The position numbers and the translations under genes were made by a program. Below the pieces are notes generated by a model. The model did no database searches. It was given only the letters and a program-made list of their open reading frames with translations, and was not told the DNA's origin. A stretch of DNA of 54,974 nt from assembly GCA_900315165.1 (NCBI GenBank), contig OMXZ01000010.1, positions 1 to 54,974 of the forward strand, given 5' to 3'. Origin of the DNA: an uncultured Actinomycetes bacterium (GTDB taxonomy: Bacteria; Actinomycetota; Coriobacteriia; Coriobacteriales; Atopobiaceae). Below, piece after piece: positions 26,845 to 38,012 of this stretch (the stretch's first letter is position 1; each line of letters opens with the position of its first letter).

Positions 26845-27219
26845 TTGCCTACCATCAACCAGCTCGTCCGTCAGGGCCGCGTCCAGCAGCATGCCAAGTC
26901 CAAGAATGCCGCCCTGCAGCACAACCCGCAGAAGCGCGGCGTGTGCACCCGTGTGTTCACCACCACCCCCAAGAAGCCGAACTCCGCCCTGCGCAAGGTC
27001 GCCCGTGTGCGCCTCGTCAACGGCATCGAGGTCACGGCCTACATCCCCGGCGAGGGCCACAACCTCCAGGAGCACTCTATCGTGCTGATCCGCGGCGGCC
27101 GTGTCCGCGACCTCCCCGGTGTGCGCTACAAGATCATCCGCGGCGCCTACGACTGCGCTGCCGTGCAGAACCGCAAGAAGGCCCGCTCCCGCTATGGCGC
27201 CAAGCGCCCCAAGGAGTAG
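26845..27219 (+). CDS. rpsL: 30S ribosomal protein S12
   Basis: S12 controls decoding accuracy; the 124-residue protein has the two loops where streptomycin resistance changes map ([11 protein letters not shown] and [13 protein letters not shown]). It starts with a rare TTG at 26845, supported by AAGGAG six bases upstream and by the family N terminus PTINQLVR; no ATG or GTG fits. The weak start may tune expression of this highly expressed gene. Confidence 0.97.
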   Translation: MPTINQLVRQGRVQQHAKSKNAALQHNPQKRGVCTRVFTTTPKKPNSALRKVARVRLVNGIEVTAYIPGEGHNLQEHSIVLIRGGRVRDLPGVRYKIIRGAYDCAAVQNRKKARSRYGAKRPKE

Positions 27220-27277
27220 CGAGCGCTTCGCCCGTCTTATCAAGAATCAATCAGTTCCGACAGCATAGGAGATACAC

Positions 27278-27748
27278 ATGCCGCGTCGTGCAGCAGCAGT
27301 TCGTCGTGAGGTCCAGCCTGACGCCAAGTACAATAACCGTCTCGTGACCCAGCTCATCAACAAGGTCCTCCTGGACGGCAAGAAGGCCACCGCCGAGCGC
27401 ATCGTCTATGGTGCCTTCGACATCGTCGCCGAGAAGACCGGCGAGGACCCCATGGACGTCTTCAAGAAGGCCATGGACAACATCAAGCCGACTCTGGAGG
27501 TCAAGCCCAAGCGCGTGGGCGGCGCCACCTACCAGGTCCCCATGGAGGTCAACTCCCGTCGTGCGACCACGCTCGCCATCCGCTGGATGGTCAACTTCAG
27601 CCGTGCCCGCAAGGAGAAGACCATGGCCGATCGCCTCGCCAACGAGATCATGGACGCCGCCAACGGCGTCGGCGCTTCCGTGAAGCGTCGCGAGGACCTC
27701 TTCAAGATGGCGGAGGCCAACCGCGCCTTCTCGCATTATCGCTTCTAA
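27278..27748 (+). CDS. rpsG: 30S ribosomal protein S7
   Basis: S7 nucleates assembly of the 30S head. The 156-residue protein is full length, with the N-terminal [17 protein letters not shown] and the C-terminal AFSHYRF typical of S7. Its ATG follows AGGAG, and it lies 58 bases after rpsL. Confidence 0.98.
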   Translation: MPRRAAAVRREVQPDAKYNNRLVTQLINKVLLDGKKATAERIVYGAFDIVAEKTGEDPMDVFKKAMDNIKPTLEVKPKRVGGATYQVPMEVNSRRATTLAIRWMVNFSRARKEKTMADRLANEIMDAANGVGASVKRREDLFKMAEANRAFSHYRF

Positions 27749-27769
27749 GCCGGACCGGAGGAGAAACAG

Positions 27770-29869
27770 ATGGCTAAAGCCAAGTACAGTCTCGAGTCTC
27801 TGCGCAACATCGGCATCATGGCCCACATCGACGCGGGCAAGACGACCACCACGGAGCGCATCCTCTACTACACCGGCAAGACCCACAAGATCGGCGAGGT
27901 CCACGACGGTGCGGCCACCATGGACTGGATGGTGCAGGAGCAGGAGCGCGGCGTGACCATCACGTCCGCGGCCACGACCTGCTTCTGGAAGGACCACGTC
28001 ATCCAGATCATCGACACCCCGGGCCACGTGGACTTCACGGCCGAGGTCGAGCGCTCCCTGCGCGTCCTCGACGGTGCCGTCGCGGTCTTCGACGCCGTCG
28101 CAGGCGTCCAGCCGCAGTCCGAGACCGTGTGGCGCCAGGCGCATAACTACAACGTCCCGCGCATCGCCTTCATTAACAAGTACGACCGCGTCGGCGCAGA
28201 CTTCTTCCACGCCATCGAGACCATGAAGGACCGCCTGGGCGCCAACGCCGTGGCCGCCCAGATTCCGATGGGCTCCGAGTCCAATTTCTGGGGCCTCGTT
28301 GACCTCGTCACCAACACGGCTTGGGACTTCAAGGAGGACTCCAAGGGCATGATTTACCCCGAGCCCATGGACGCCATCCCCGACGAGTTCAAGGACCTCG
28401 CCGCCGAGAAGCGCGAAGAGCTGCTCGAGGCAGCCTCCAATTACGACGACGAGCTCATGGAGATGCTGCTCGAGGAGCAGGAGCCCACGGTCGAGGTCGT
28501 CAAGCGCGCCATCCGCGCCGGCGTCATCGCCAACGAGCTCAACCCCGTCTTCGTCGGCTCCGCCTACAAGAACAAGGGTATCCAGGAGCTCCTCGACGCT
28601 GTCGTGGACTACCTCCCCAGCCCGCTCGACATCCCCGACACCAAGGGTACCGACCCCAAGACCGGTGACGAGATCACCCGCAAGGCCGATTTCAAGGAGC
28701 CCTTCAGCGCCCTGGCCTTCAAGATCATGACCGACCCCTACGTCGGCAAGCTCACCTACATCCGTGTGTACTCCGGCCGCGCCGATTCCGGCAGCTACAT
28801 CTACAATGTCAACAAGGACAACCGCGAGCGCCTCGGCCGCATCCTCGAGATGAACGCCAACGACCGTGTCGATCGCGAGGAGTGCTCTGCCGGTGACATC
28901 GTCGCCGTCGTCGGCTTCAAGAACACCACCACCGGTGACTCCCTGGCCGACGAGAAGCACCCCATCCTGCTCGAGAACATCGAGTTCGCCAAGCCCGTCA
29001 TCGATATCGCCGTCGAGCCCAAGAGCAAGGCCGAGCAGGAGAAGATGTCCGTGGGCCTGATGAAGCTCGCCGAGGAGGACCCGACCTTCCAGGTTCACAC
29101 CGACCGCGAGACCGGCCAGACCATCATCGCCGGCATGGGCGAGCTGCACCTCGAGATCATCATCGATCGCCTGCGTCGCGAGTTCCACGTCGACTGCAAC
29201 GTCGGCAAGCCCCAGGTCGCCTATCGCGAGACCGCCGGCCACGCCGTCCAGCACGTCCGCGGCTTCTTCAAGCGCCAGTCCGGCGGCCGCGGCCAGTACG
29301 GCGACGCGATCATCGACATGGAGCCGAACGAGGAGGGCAAGGGCTACGAGTTCGTCGACGCCACCGTCGGCGGCTCCATCCCCAAGGAGTACATCCCCTC
29401 TGTCGACAAGGGCATCCAGGAGGCGCTCGAGACCGGTGTCATCGCCGGCTACCCCGTCCAGGACATCAAGGTCACCCTGGTCGACGGCTCCTACCACGAG
29501 GTCGACTCCTCCGAGGCCGCCTTCAAGATCGCCGGCTCCCTGGCCATCAAGGAGGCCCTGAAGCAGTCCGACCCGCAGCTCCTCGAGCCGATCGAGCGCG
29601 TGGACGTCGAGACCCCCGAGCAGTACATGGGCGATGTCATGGGCAACCTGTCCTCCCGCCGCGGCAAGATCGAGGGTATGGAGGACCGCTCCAACACCAA
29701 GGTCATCACCGCCAAGGTGCCTCTGGCTGAGATGTTCGGCTACGCGACCGACCTTCGCTCCCAGACTCAGGGCCGCGCGAGCTACACCATGCAGTTCGAC
29801 TCCTACGAGCCCGTCCCCAAGAGCGTCAGGGACGACATCGTCGCCAAGAACGGCGGCTCTGCTTCTTAA
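27770..29869 (+). CDS. fusA: Elongation factor G
   Basis: EF-G drives tRNA-mRNA translocation. The 699-residue protein has all five domains: the P-loop [15 protein letters not shown] near the N terminus, [13 protein letters not shown], and the domain [10 protein letters not shown] region. It starts after GGAGGAG, 21 bases past rpsG. Confidence 0.98.
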   Translation: MAKAKYSLESLRNIGIMAHIDAGKTTTTERILYYTGKTHKIGEVHDGAATMDWMVQEQERGVTITSAATTCFWKDHVIQIIDTPGHVDFTAEVERSLRVLDGAVAVFDAVAGVQPQSETVWRQAHNYNVPRIAFINKYDRVGADFFHAIETMKDRLGANAVAAQIPMGSESNFWGLVDLVTNTAWDFKEDSKGMIYPEPMDAIPDEFKDLAAEKREELLEAASNYDDELMEMLLEEQEPTVEVVKRAIRAGVIANELNPVFVGSAYKNKGIQELLDAVVDYLPSPLDIPDTKGTDPKTGDEITRKADFKEPFSALAFKIMTDPYVGKLTYIRVYSGRADSGSYIYNVNKDNRERLGRILEMNANDRVDREECSAGDIVAVVGFKNTTTGDSLADEKHPILLENIEFAKPVIDIAVEPKSKAEQEKMSVGLMKLAEEDPTFQVHTDRETGQTIIAGMGELHLEIIIDRLRREFHVDCNVGKPQVAYRETAGHAVQHVRGFFKRQSGGRGQYGDAIIDMEPNEEGKGYEFVDATVGGSIPKEYIPSVDKGIQEALETGVIAGYPVQDIKVTLVDGSYHEVDSSEAAFKIAGSLAIKEALKQSDPQLLEPIERVDVETPEQYMGDVMGNLSSRRGKIEGMEDRSNTKVITAKVPLAEMFGYATDLRSQTQGRASYTMQFDSYEPVPKSVRDDIVAKNGGSAS

Positions 29870-29911
29870 GTCAACGACCGAGCGAGAGCTCATATTACGG
29901 AGGTACCAAAA

Positions 29912-30220
29912 GTGTCAAACCAGAAGATCAGGATCCGCCTCAAGGGCTACGATCACGAGGTCGTCGACCAGTCCGCGAAGCTCATCGTCGAGACCGCCCA
30001 GAAGACGGGTGCCAAGGTGGCCGGCCCCATCCCCCTGCCTACCGAGCGCAACCTTTACACGGTCATCCGTTCGCCGCACAAGGACAAGGACAGCCGCGAG
30101 CAGTTTGAGATGCTGACCCACAAGCGCCTCATCGATATCGTCGATCCCGGTGCGTCCACCGTCGACTCGCTGATGCGCCTCGACCTCCCCGCGGGTGTGG
30201 ACATCGAGATCAAGCTCTAA
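29912..30220 (+). CDS. rpsJ: 30S ribosomal protein S10
   Basis: The 102-residue S10 also acts as NusE, the partner of NusB in antitermination. It starts with GTG at 29912 after GGAGG, and has the family N terminus [11 protein letters not shown] and C-terminal [11 protein letters not shown]. Here it ends the rpsL-rpsG-fusA block and is followed by a terminator, whereas in many bacteria it begins the S10-L3-L4 operon. Confidence 0.97.
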   Translation: MSNQKIRIRLKGYDHEVVDQSAKLIVETAQKTGAKVAGPIPLPTERNLYTVIRSPHKDKDSREQFEMLTHKRLIDIVDPGASTVDSLMRLDLPAGVDIEIKL

Positions 30221-30244
30221 GCCCCATCGCATAGCGCGACGAAG

Positions 30245-30290
30245 CTCCCCTGCCTCCCTGGAGGTGGGGGAGTTTTTCTTGTGTCCCTCC
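30245..30290 (+). terminator. Terminator after rpsJ
   Basis: CTCCCC (30245-30250) pairs with GGGGAG (30277-30282), with further inner pairs around CCTCC/GGAGG, followed by TTTTTCTT. Confidence 0.85.
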
Positions 30291-30435
30291 CCGACGATAA
30301 TCACGCAGGCCCCGACGACGACCTCGCAGGCGCTGCGAGCTCGTCGTTGCCGCCGGGCCGCACCGAGTTGGATGGGGTATGCTTGACGCGAATGATGTAA
30401 GACGGACCGCGATATGCGGACTTGCAGGAGCGCCC

Positions 30436-31287
30436 ATGATCAAACTCGCCCTTACCGACCTCGACGACACGCTGATCCCGAACGGGCAGGGCGGAGCATC
30501 GGACCGCGCAATCGCCGCCATCCATGCAATGCTCGACGCGGGGCTGCACTTCGGTCCGGTATCGGGGCGCGTGCCGAGCGCGATGGGCTGGATGTTCCGT
30601 GGTGACGACCGATGCTGCGCGACGGGGGCTTTCGTGAACGGCCAGGTTTTGCGTGTGGACGGCCAAGACGTGCGCATCGTCTGGATTGATGCCGAGCCGC
30701 TGCGCGCGACCCAGCGCATCCTGGACGGCGAGGATCTCGGTGCGTTCCTCACCATTTACGACATTTACGACTATGAGCAGGCCTACTTCGCGACGGGGCA
30801 TCCTGAGTGGATGGAGCGCCACCCGGTTGTCGGGTTGGACCACCACGTGCGCATGAGTCGCCCGGAGCTGACCGAGCCGCGCTACATCAAGACGAACATC
30901 CTCTGCGATGGCCCGCGCGAGCAGATCCTGGCCTTGCGCGATCGCCTAAACGCCGAGGTAGAGGGCCTGGATTTCGTGATGCCGTCGAACGTCGCCAAGA
31001 TCATCGACATCATGCCTGCTGGCTGGAACAAGGGCACGGCGGCGCTCGCGTTGGGCGAGATCCTCGGCGTGGCGCCCAAGGAGATCGCGACCTTCGGCGA
31101 CTCGGAGAACGATCTTGCGATGATCGAGGCGGTGCCCAACTCGGTCGCCGTCGCCAATGCGAGCAGCGAGCTGCAGGCGGCCGCGCGCTGGCACATAGGC
31201 GACACGAGGGAGGATGCCGTGGCGGCGGCGCTGGAGCAAATCGCCGCGGCGGCGCCGTCGGGCGGTATGCCCGCCTTCATGAAGTAG
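30436..31287 (+). CDS. HAD-superfamily Cof-type phosphatase
   Basis: The 283-residue protein is a HAD-IIB hydrolase. The catalytic DxD is D8/D10 in LALTDLDDTLI, and the C-terminal motif IV reads FGDSENDLAM. A Cof-type cap domain lies between. Such enzymes remove phosphate from sugar phosphates or flavin precursors; the substrate cannot be read. I chose 30436 because it follows CAGGAG and begins just before motif I. A TATGCT -10 at 30377 lies upstream. The following GH1 phospho-glucosidase hints at phospho-sugar metabolism, but this is inference. Confidence 0.88.
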   Translation: MIKLALTDLDDTLIPNGQGGASDRAIAAIHAMLDAGLHFGPVSGRVPSAMGWMFRGDDRCCATGAFVNGQVLRVDGQDVRIVWIDAEPLRATQRILDGEDLGAFLTIYDIYDYEQAYFATGHPEWMERHPVVGLDHHVRMSRPELTEPRYIKTNILCDGPREQILALRDRLNAEVEGLDFVMPSNVAKIIDIMPAGWNKGTAALALGEILGVAPKEIATFGDSENDLAMIEAVPNSVAVANASSELQAAARWHIGDTREDAVAAALEQIAAAAPSGGMPAFMK

Positions 31288-31300
31288 GGGAGTGCGGTAG

Positions 31301-32877
<1,577 letters not shown>

Positions 32878-32878
<1 letters not shown>

Positions 32879-33723
32879 TGCGCACCCTGGTCGTCGGCGA
32901 TATCCATGCGAAGCCCGAGGTGTTGAGCGAGATCGATGCCTCTGCGAAGGCGGTGGGCGCCGAGCGCGTCGTCTGCCTGGGTGACTACCTCGACCCCGTC
33001 TGGCCGCCTTTCGAAGACGAACGGGTCAATCTCGAACGCTTCATGCAGGTGATTGCCTGGGCGGAGCATCGCGGCGACGTGACCCTCCTGCTCGGCAACC
33101 ACGAGGCGGGCTACATCGACATGGCGCGCGAGGCGGACCGAAAACCCGAGCGGCGTGATGAGATCCTGATGGGGCCCTTTGCGAATGCGCCTGCGGTGCG
33201 CGCGGAGGTCGAGGCGCGCCGGGGGCTTTTTGCCTGGGCGATCGCCGCGGAGGGTTGGCTGCTTTCTCATGCAGGCCTGACCTGCGCAAATGCGCACGCT
33301 ATGGATCTTGCGTCCGACTTGGACGCCGCGACGCTCGCGCCGATGCTCGATGCAGCCGGATGGGCCGACTGGGTCGAGGAGCCGCTCTGCAGCCATGGCG
33401 GGGCCGAGGAGCTGATCGACGATCCCTATCCCGTCGACCAGGCCGTTGGCCACACGGCGGTCGAGACCTGCCGGCTGTATCGCGGTGGCAGCCGCATTGC
33501 CGATGAGCCGCATGCCCCGCCCAGCCGCCACACCGCCGGCGAGCCGTGCGTCCGCCTCGCCTTTTGCGACACGATGTCCATGTGCAACAGCGAGGGCCGG
33601 CGGACGGGCGATTCGTCCTTCCTGCTGCTCGATGGTGGGGACGTGCGGGTCGTGCGCGGCGGGCGTGCGATTGTGCCTGTCTATCTCAACACCTGGACCG
33701 AACCCGAGTGGCCCGGACTCTAA
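32878..33723 (+). CDS. Calcineurin-like metallophosphoesterase
   Basis: The 281-residue protein has the two-metal phosphoesterase motifs: D8 and H10 in GDIH, GDYLD, N74-H75-E76 in GNHEAG, and a later SHAG. No signal peptide is seen, so it is probably cytosolic. The substrate is unknown; the family includes protein phosphatases and cyclic nucleotide or nucleotide polyphosphate hydrolases. Its ATG overlaps the TGA of the GH1 gene, suggesting co-expression. Confidence 0.85.
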
Positions 33724-33753
33724 AGCCGGCCCCTCACGGCCCCTCTCACAGCC

Positions 33754-33960
33754 GGTCTTGGTCGGCATAACACAGCCGGAAGGGCTACTACAGACGCAGC
33801 TGGAACGACCATCTTGGGACAAAAGTCCAGACGACATCGGCAACATGCCCTCCAGGTTGTGACGGAGGGTGGCGACGAAGGAAGAGGCCCCTTCCGGTTG
33901 CGTCTGGAAAACCGAAGGCCGGAAAACCTGAGGCCCGGATGCCCAGACGGTTAGAAGACC
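33754..33960 (+). ncRNA. Structured intergenic segment, possible RNA of unknown class
   Basis: The 375 bases between the metallophosphoesterase and the GGDEF gene have no convincing gene but much pairing. GGTCTT (33754-33759) matches AAGACC (33955-33960). Inside, 13 bases at 33791-33803 pair with 33894-33906 without mismatch (two G-U pairs). Within that are hairpins GGAC/GTCC with an AAAA loop (33817-33828), CCCTCC/GGAGGG (33848-33869) and GGAAG/CTTCC (33880-33895, competing with the outer helix). It precedes the likely GGDEF promoter at 34010. It does not match c-di-GMP riboswitches, tmRNA, RNase P or SRP RNA as I know them. It could equally be a 3' UTR or a decayed repeat. Confidence 0.35.
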
Positions 33961-34009
33961 TATAAAGTTACCTTACGGCGGCGTGGGGTGGTTTCCCGTG
34001 GCGAGGGGA

Positions 34010-34015
34010 TATACT
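34010..34015 (+). promoter_or_regulatory. -10 element of the GGDEF gene
   Basis: TATACT about 84 bp before the chosen start; no good -35 at 17 bp. Confidence 0.35.
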
Positions 34016-34098
34016 GAGGGGCACGCGCGGGTCATGATTTCTGCCCGCATGACGCAACTGCTACACCGATGGCTCCGCCCGCGGGGAGCGAGGATCTG

Positions 34099-35847
34099 AT
34101 GAAAGTCTTGATGATCAGCGACGCGTCGAGCAGCGGCGCCGAGGATGCGCCGGCCCTCGCCGAGGTCCGGCATGCGCTCGAGTCCGAGGCGCACGACGTC
34201 GATATCGTGCGGGTCGACCCCACGCTCTCCGATGACTTCGCGACCAAGGCGGCAGCCCTCCTGAGCGGCGCAGATGTTGTGGTCTTCGGTAACGGCGACC
34301 AGGCGAGCAAGGGCTTCGTTGAGAAGATGCTCATGCTGTCGGATGGCGTCCAAGCCGAGCGCGACGCCCTACAAGCGGACAACGACGATCTACGCGCACA
34401 TAATGACTCGCTCAACAGCGACAACGCCGGGCTTCGCGCGAGCAACGACGAGCTCACCCGCGACAACGCCTCCCTGCAGGCGAGCAACGACACCTACGTC
34501 CGCATCAACTCCTCCCTGCAGGAGGACAACGACGAGTTGCGCGCGGGCAACGATGCGCTGACGAGGGACAACGCCGCCCTTAAGGAGTCCAATGACGGCT
34601 ATGCGCGGGACAACGCCGCATTGCAGGCCCACAACGACTCGCTCACCAGCGACAACGCCGGGCTCCGCGCGAGCAACGACGAGCTCACCCGCGACAACGC
34701 CTCCCTGCAGGCGAGCAACGACACCTACGTCCGCATCAACTCGTCGCTCCAGGAGTTCAATGAGAGCCTGGCCCGTGACAACGAGAGCCTGACCCGCAAT
34801 AACGAAAGCCTGACCCGCGACAACGATGCCCTGCGCGCCAGTAATTCAGGCCTTACTCGCGACAACGACGCCCTGACAGCCGGCAACGACGCCCTGCGTG
34901 CGGACAACACCGCCCTGCTCGCTGACAACGACACCCTGAGCCACGACTCGCGTGAGGATGCGCTCACACACATCATGAACCGCCGCGGCTACGAGCAGGA
35001 CTGGCCCCAGTTCATGCTGGATCATCCGAGTTTCATCCTCATCTCGGTGGATATCAACGACTTCAAGCTCTTCAACGACCTCTTCGGCCACCACATCGGC
35101 GACCAGCTCCTGATGTCGCTGGCGAACGAGTTCCGCGCCCTGGTTCCCAAGGACGCTCTCGTGGCGCGCAGCGGTGGTGACGAGTTCGTCCTGCTCGTTC
35201 CGGGCCCAGACGAGGCTTGGATGCAAGAGGCGGATGGTTTCTTCAACAGCACCCATTCCTTCGAATTCGAGGACATGACCTACACCTACATGCTATCTGG
35301 CGGGTTCGCGGCCTATCCCGAGCAGACGGATTCCTTTGCCACTCTCACTCGTATGGCCGATTCCGCGCTCTACCATGCCAAGATGTTGGCAAAGGATAAA
35401 TTCTTCAAGTATACGCCCGAGATGGAGAACGACTTCCGCGTCACACTCGGTTTCAACGCGCGCAGCCTGGCCGCCACGGCGCCGGGCGCCATGCTGGTCT
35501 TCAAGTCCGAGGGCGACCACGAGATCCTCTTTGCCAACGACCTGTGCGCCGAACTCTTCGGCTATCCGTCGGTTGCCGAGTTCTTGGGGGCTGGCCAGGG
35601 CCTATCGCTTTTAGTGCATCCCGAGGACCGCGACCGGCTCGACCGTCACCTGACCGAGCGCGCGGCCAATCCCGATGCGTGCCAGCAGTCCAGCGCCTCC
35701 TATCGCGTGATGAGTCAGGACGGGAGCTCGCACACCGTCCTCGCCGTGGAGCGCATGACGGAAAACGAACGCTTCGGCCGCGTCTTCCATACGATCTTCT
35801 TCGATCCCGAAACCATCGGGGAGGGGCTGAGGCCGCTCGGCGCCTAA
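34099..35847 (+). CDS. Diguanylate cyclase-like protein: long Asn-rich coiled coil, GGDEF and C-terminal PAS-like domain
   Basis: The 582-residue protein has four parts. Residues 1-80 look like a small alpha/beta (receiver-like) domain. Residues 85-282 are about 28 heptads with Asn-Asp or Asp-Asn pairs at fixed heptad positions (for example NDALRADNTALLADN). A GGDEF domain follows, with intact G359-G360-D361-E362-F363, so c-di-GMP synthesis is plausible. The inhibitory RxxD site is not intact (a VPKD stretch at that place). The C terminus (about 450-575) is PAS-like. There is no membrane segment. Two ~125-bp stretches of the coiled coil (34399-34524 and 34630-34755) are almost identical. ATG 34099 is preferred; 34069 is an alternative. 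Confidence 0.85.
   Translation: MKVLMISDASSSGAEDAPALAEVRHALESEAHDVDIVRVDPTLSDDFATKAAALLSGADVVVFGNGDQASKGFVEKMLMLSDGVQAERDALQADNDDLRAHNDSLNSDNAGLRASNDELTRDNASLQASNDTYVRINSSLQEDNDELRAGNDALTRDNAALKESNDGYARDNAALQAHNDSLTSDNAGLRASNDELTRDNASLQASNDTYVRINSSLQEFNESLARDNESLTRNNESLTRDNDALRASNSGLTRDNDALTAGNDALRADNTALLADNDTLSHDSREDALTHIMNRRGYEQDWPQFMLDHPSFILISVDINDFKLFNDLFGHHIGDQLLMSLANEFRALVPKDALVARSGGDEFVLLVPGPDEAWMQEADGFFNSTHSFEFEDMTYTYMLSGGFAAYPEQTDSFATLTRMADSALYHAKMLAKDKFFKYTPEMENDFRVTLGFNARSLAATAPGAMLVFKSEGDHEILFANDLCAELFGYPSVAEFLGAGQGLSLLVHPEDRDRLDRHLTERAANPDACQQSSASYRVMSQDGSSHTVLAVERMTENERFGRVFHTIFFDPETIGEGLRPLGA
34399..34755 (+). repeat. Intragenic direct repeat in the coiled-coil region
   Basis: Copies at 34399-34524 and 34630-34755 differ at only a few bases. 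The offset is 231 bp, which is 77 codons or exactly 11 heptads, so the duplication keeps both frame and coiled-coil register. Confidence 0.8.
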
Positions 35848-35974
35848 GGGCCATCGCGCAACGAAGCGCCCACGCCCCGTCTGGCCCCACTCTGTGGGCA
35901 TTAGGGGGAGCTGCAGGTCTTTTGCTACTATATGTGCGTCTGTCCATGTCGCGAAACAAAGCAAAGGAGTACCT

Positions 35975-37027
35975 GTGGCACAACACTTTCGCAGCACAGA
36001 GCGACAGGGCGAAGTGGACGAGAGCGTGATCGACGCCGGCCAGACGGCCGAGGAGCAGGCCTTCGCTTCGCTTGATGCGGACGTCGCCCCCGTCGCGAAT
36101 CCCGTCCCGGATCCCCTCGAGGCGCCCGCGCCCGTCGCCGAGCCGAGCCCCGTGCAGACTGCCGTCTCCGCGGCTATCCCCGACCCGCTTGCCGAGCCGG
36201 TTGCCGAGCCCGAACCCATCGTCCCGCACACGGCGTCTGCCGACGTCGATACCCCGCAGGGCGGCGGCAACATCTACGACGAGCTGGGCGCCGTGCCCGC
36301 CGTCGAGGTCGAGCGCACCGGCACGCCGACGATCTCCATGCGCAACGTCACGATGATTTATCCCGCCCAGCCCAACAAGCCCGCGCTGCAAGATGTCAGC
36401 CTGGACATCTATCCCGGCGAGTTCGTCTTCATCGTCGGCCACTCCGGTTCGGGCAAGTCCACCTTCATCCGACTGCTCACCCGAGAGCTCAAGGCCACGA
36501 GCGGCGAGGTCCTCGTCGCCGGCCAGGAGCTCACCCGCATGCGCAACCGCAAGGTGCCCTACCTCCGTCGCCAGCTGGGCTGCGTCTTCCAGGACTTCAA
36601 GCTCCTGCCCGACAAGACGGTCTACGAGAACGTCGCCTTCGCCCTCGAATGCATCGGTAAGCCCCGCTCCGTCATCAAGGCCCAGGTGCCCGAGGTGCTG
36701 CGACTCGTTGGCCTGGCGGAGAAGATGGACAACTACCCCGACCAGCTTTCCGGTGGCGAGCAGCAGCGCGTGGCCGTGGCCCGCGCCATGGTCAACCGCC
36801 CGCCGCTGCTCGTGTGCGACGAGCCCACGGGCAACCTCGACCCGGCTATCTCGCTGGGCATCATGAAGCTGCTCGACCGCATCAACCGCACGGGCACCAC
36901 CGTCGTGATGGCGACCCATGACCGCGAGATGGTCGACTCGATGCGCAAGCGCGTCATCGCGCTCGAGGCGGGCCATGTGGTCCGCGACCAGGAGAGGGGA
37001 GGCTACGGCTACTATGGGGCTCTATAA
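35975..37027 (+). CDS. ftsE: Cell division ATP-binding protein FtsE with N-terminal extension
   Basis: FtsE is the ABC ATPase partner of FtsX; FtsEX activates peptidoglycan hydrolases at division. The 350-residue protein has Walker A GHSGSGKST, the FQDFKLLPDKTVYENVAFAL segment typical of FtsE, the signature LSGGEQQRVAVARA and Walker B LLVCDEPTGNLDP. The ATPase begins near residue 118; before it lies a Pro/Ala/Glu-rich, probably disordered extension absent from ordinary FtsE (about 225 residues). The GTG at 35975 follows AAGGAG at 5 bases; the ATG at codon 122 has no ribosome-binding site, so the extension is likely real. Confidence 0.93.
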   Translation: MAQHFRSTERQGEVDESVIDAGQTAEEQAFASLDADVAPVANPVPDPLEAPAPVAEPSPVQTAVSAAIPDPLAEPVAEPEPIVPHTASADVDTPQGGGNIYDELGAVPAVEVERTGTPTISMRNVTMIYPAQPNKPALQDVSLDIYPGEFVFIVGHSGSGKSTFIRLLTRELKATSGEVLVAGQELTRMRNRKVPYLRRQLGCVFQDFKLLPDKTVYENVAFALECIGKPRSVIKAQVPEVLRLVGLAEKMDNYPDQLSGGEQQRVAVARAMVNRPPLLVCDEPTGNLDPAISLGIMKLLDRINRTGTTVVMATHDREMVDSMRKRVIALEAGHVVRDQERGGYGYYGAL

Positions 37028-37940
37028 CCTGCGCTATTCCTTCCGCGAGGCGTTCCACCACATCCGCCGCAACTTCGGCACCAGCCTCGGTGCCATCGTC
37101 ACGATCTTCCTGTCGCTATTTGTGATCGGCACCTTCGTGCTGGGCAGCGTCATGCTGTCGGGCCTTGTCGGCAGCGTCGAGGACCGCGTCACGATACAGG
37201 CCTTCCTGTCCGACGACGCGGACCAGACGGCGGTCGACGCCCTGCAGAAGAAGATCGAGGGCTGGGACAACGTCGAGTCCGTCACCTACAAGAGCAAGGA
37301 CGAGGCGCTCGAGGAGTACCGCTCCACGATGAGCAACCGCAACGCCGACGAGGCCGTTGCGGCGCTCGATGGCGAGAACCCGGTGCCCGCCTCGCTCGTG
37401 ATCAAGCTCGACGACCCCGAGCAGGTCAAAGCCGTCGCGGAGAAGCTCACCGACGACAGCGACTTCGCCGCGGTCTGCGACGACCCCGAGGATGTGTCCG
37501 CGTCCGTCCTGTACGGCCGTGAGACGGTCGAGCGCCTTTTCGCGGTGACCTATTACATCCGCATCGCCACGGTCGCGCTGGTCGTGATGCTGACCTTCGT
37601 GTCGTTCATCTTCATCAACAACACGATCCGACTGGCCATCTCGGCGCGCCGCCGCGAGATCGCCATCGAGCGCCTGGTCGGCGCCAACAACGGCTTCATC
37701 CGCGGGCCCTTCGTCGCCGAGGCGGCCATCCAGGCCCTGATCGGCGCCATCCTCGCGATCGTCGCCCTCAACGGCGCGATGGGCGCCCTGCTGCCCCGCC
37801 TGCAGAGCGCGATGTCCTTCCTGTCCTTCCAGGTGCCGCAGCAGATCATGGTGCTGACCTATGTCGCGCTGCTGGTGGTGGGCCTGATTCTCGGCCTGCT
37901 CGGCTCCGCGATCGCCATGAGGCGCTATTTGCGGGTCTAG
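37014..37940 (+). CDS. ftsX: Cell division protein FtsX
   Basis: The 308-residue protein has the FtsX layout: a cytoplasmic N terminus (YSFREAFHHIRRN), one membrane helix, an extracellular domain (about 50-180, with the PASLVIKL motif), then three more helices including the conserved RREIAIERLVGANNGFIRGPF loop. It overlaps ftsE by 14 bases, so the pair is translationally coupled. FtsX transmits FtsE ATPase activity to a cell-wall hydrolase outside; no hydrolase gene is adjacent. Confidence 0.95.
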   Translation: MGLYNLRYSFREAFHHIRRNFGTSLGAIVTIFLSLFVIGTFVLGSVMLSGLVGSVEDRVTIQAFLSDDADQTAVDALQKKIEGWDNVESVTYKSKDEALEEYRSTMSNRNADEAVAALDGENPVPASLVIKLDDPEQVKAVAEKLTDDSDFAAVCDDPEDVSASVLYGRETVERLFAVTYYIRIATVALVVMLTFVSFIFINNTIRLAISARRREIAIERLVGANNGFIRGPFVAEAAIQALIGAILAIVALNGAMGALLPRLQSAMSFLSFQVPQQIMVLTYVALLVVGLILGLLGSAIAMRRYLRV

Positions 37941-37964
37941 GCGCGCGGGACAAGACGTACGGTC

Positions 37965-38000
37965 CGGGCGGTGCGGCGAAGGTCGTGCCGCCCGTTTTGC
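37965..38000 (+). terminator. Terminator after ftsX
   Basis: CGGGCGG (37965-37971) pairs with CCGCCCG (37988-37994), followed by TTTT. Confidence 0.65.
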
Positions 38001-38012
38001 TAAGGGGGAGCC

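Noticed and set aside
33724-34009. c-di-GMP (GEMM) riboswitch in front of the GGDEF gene
   Set aside because: The conserved core motifs of GEMM-I and of c-di-GMP-II riboswitches are not present, and the structure lies before the likely promoter.
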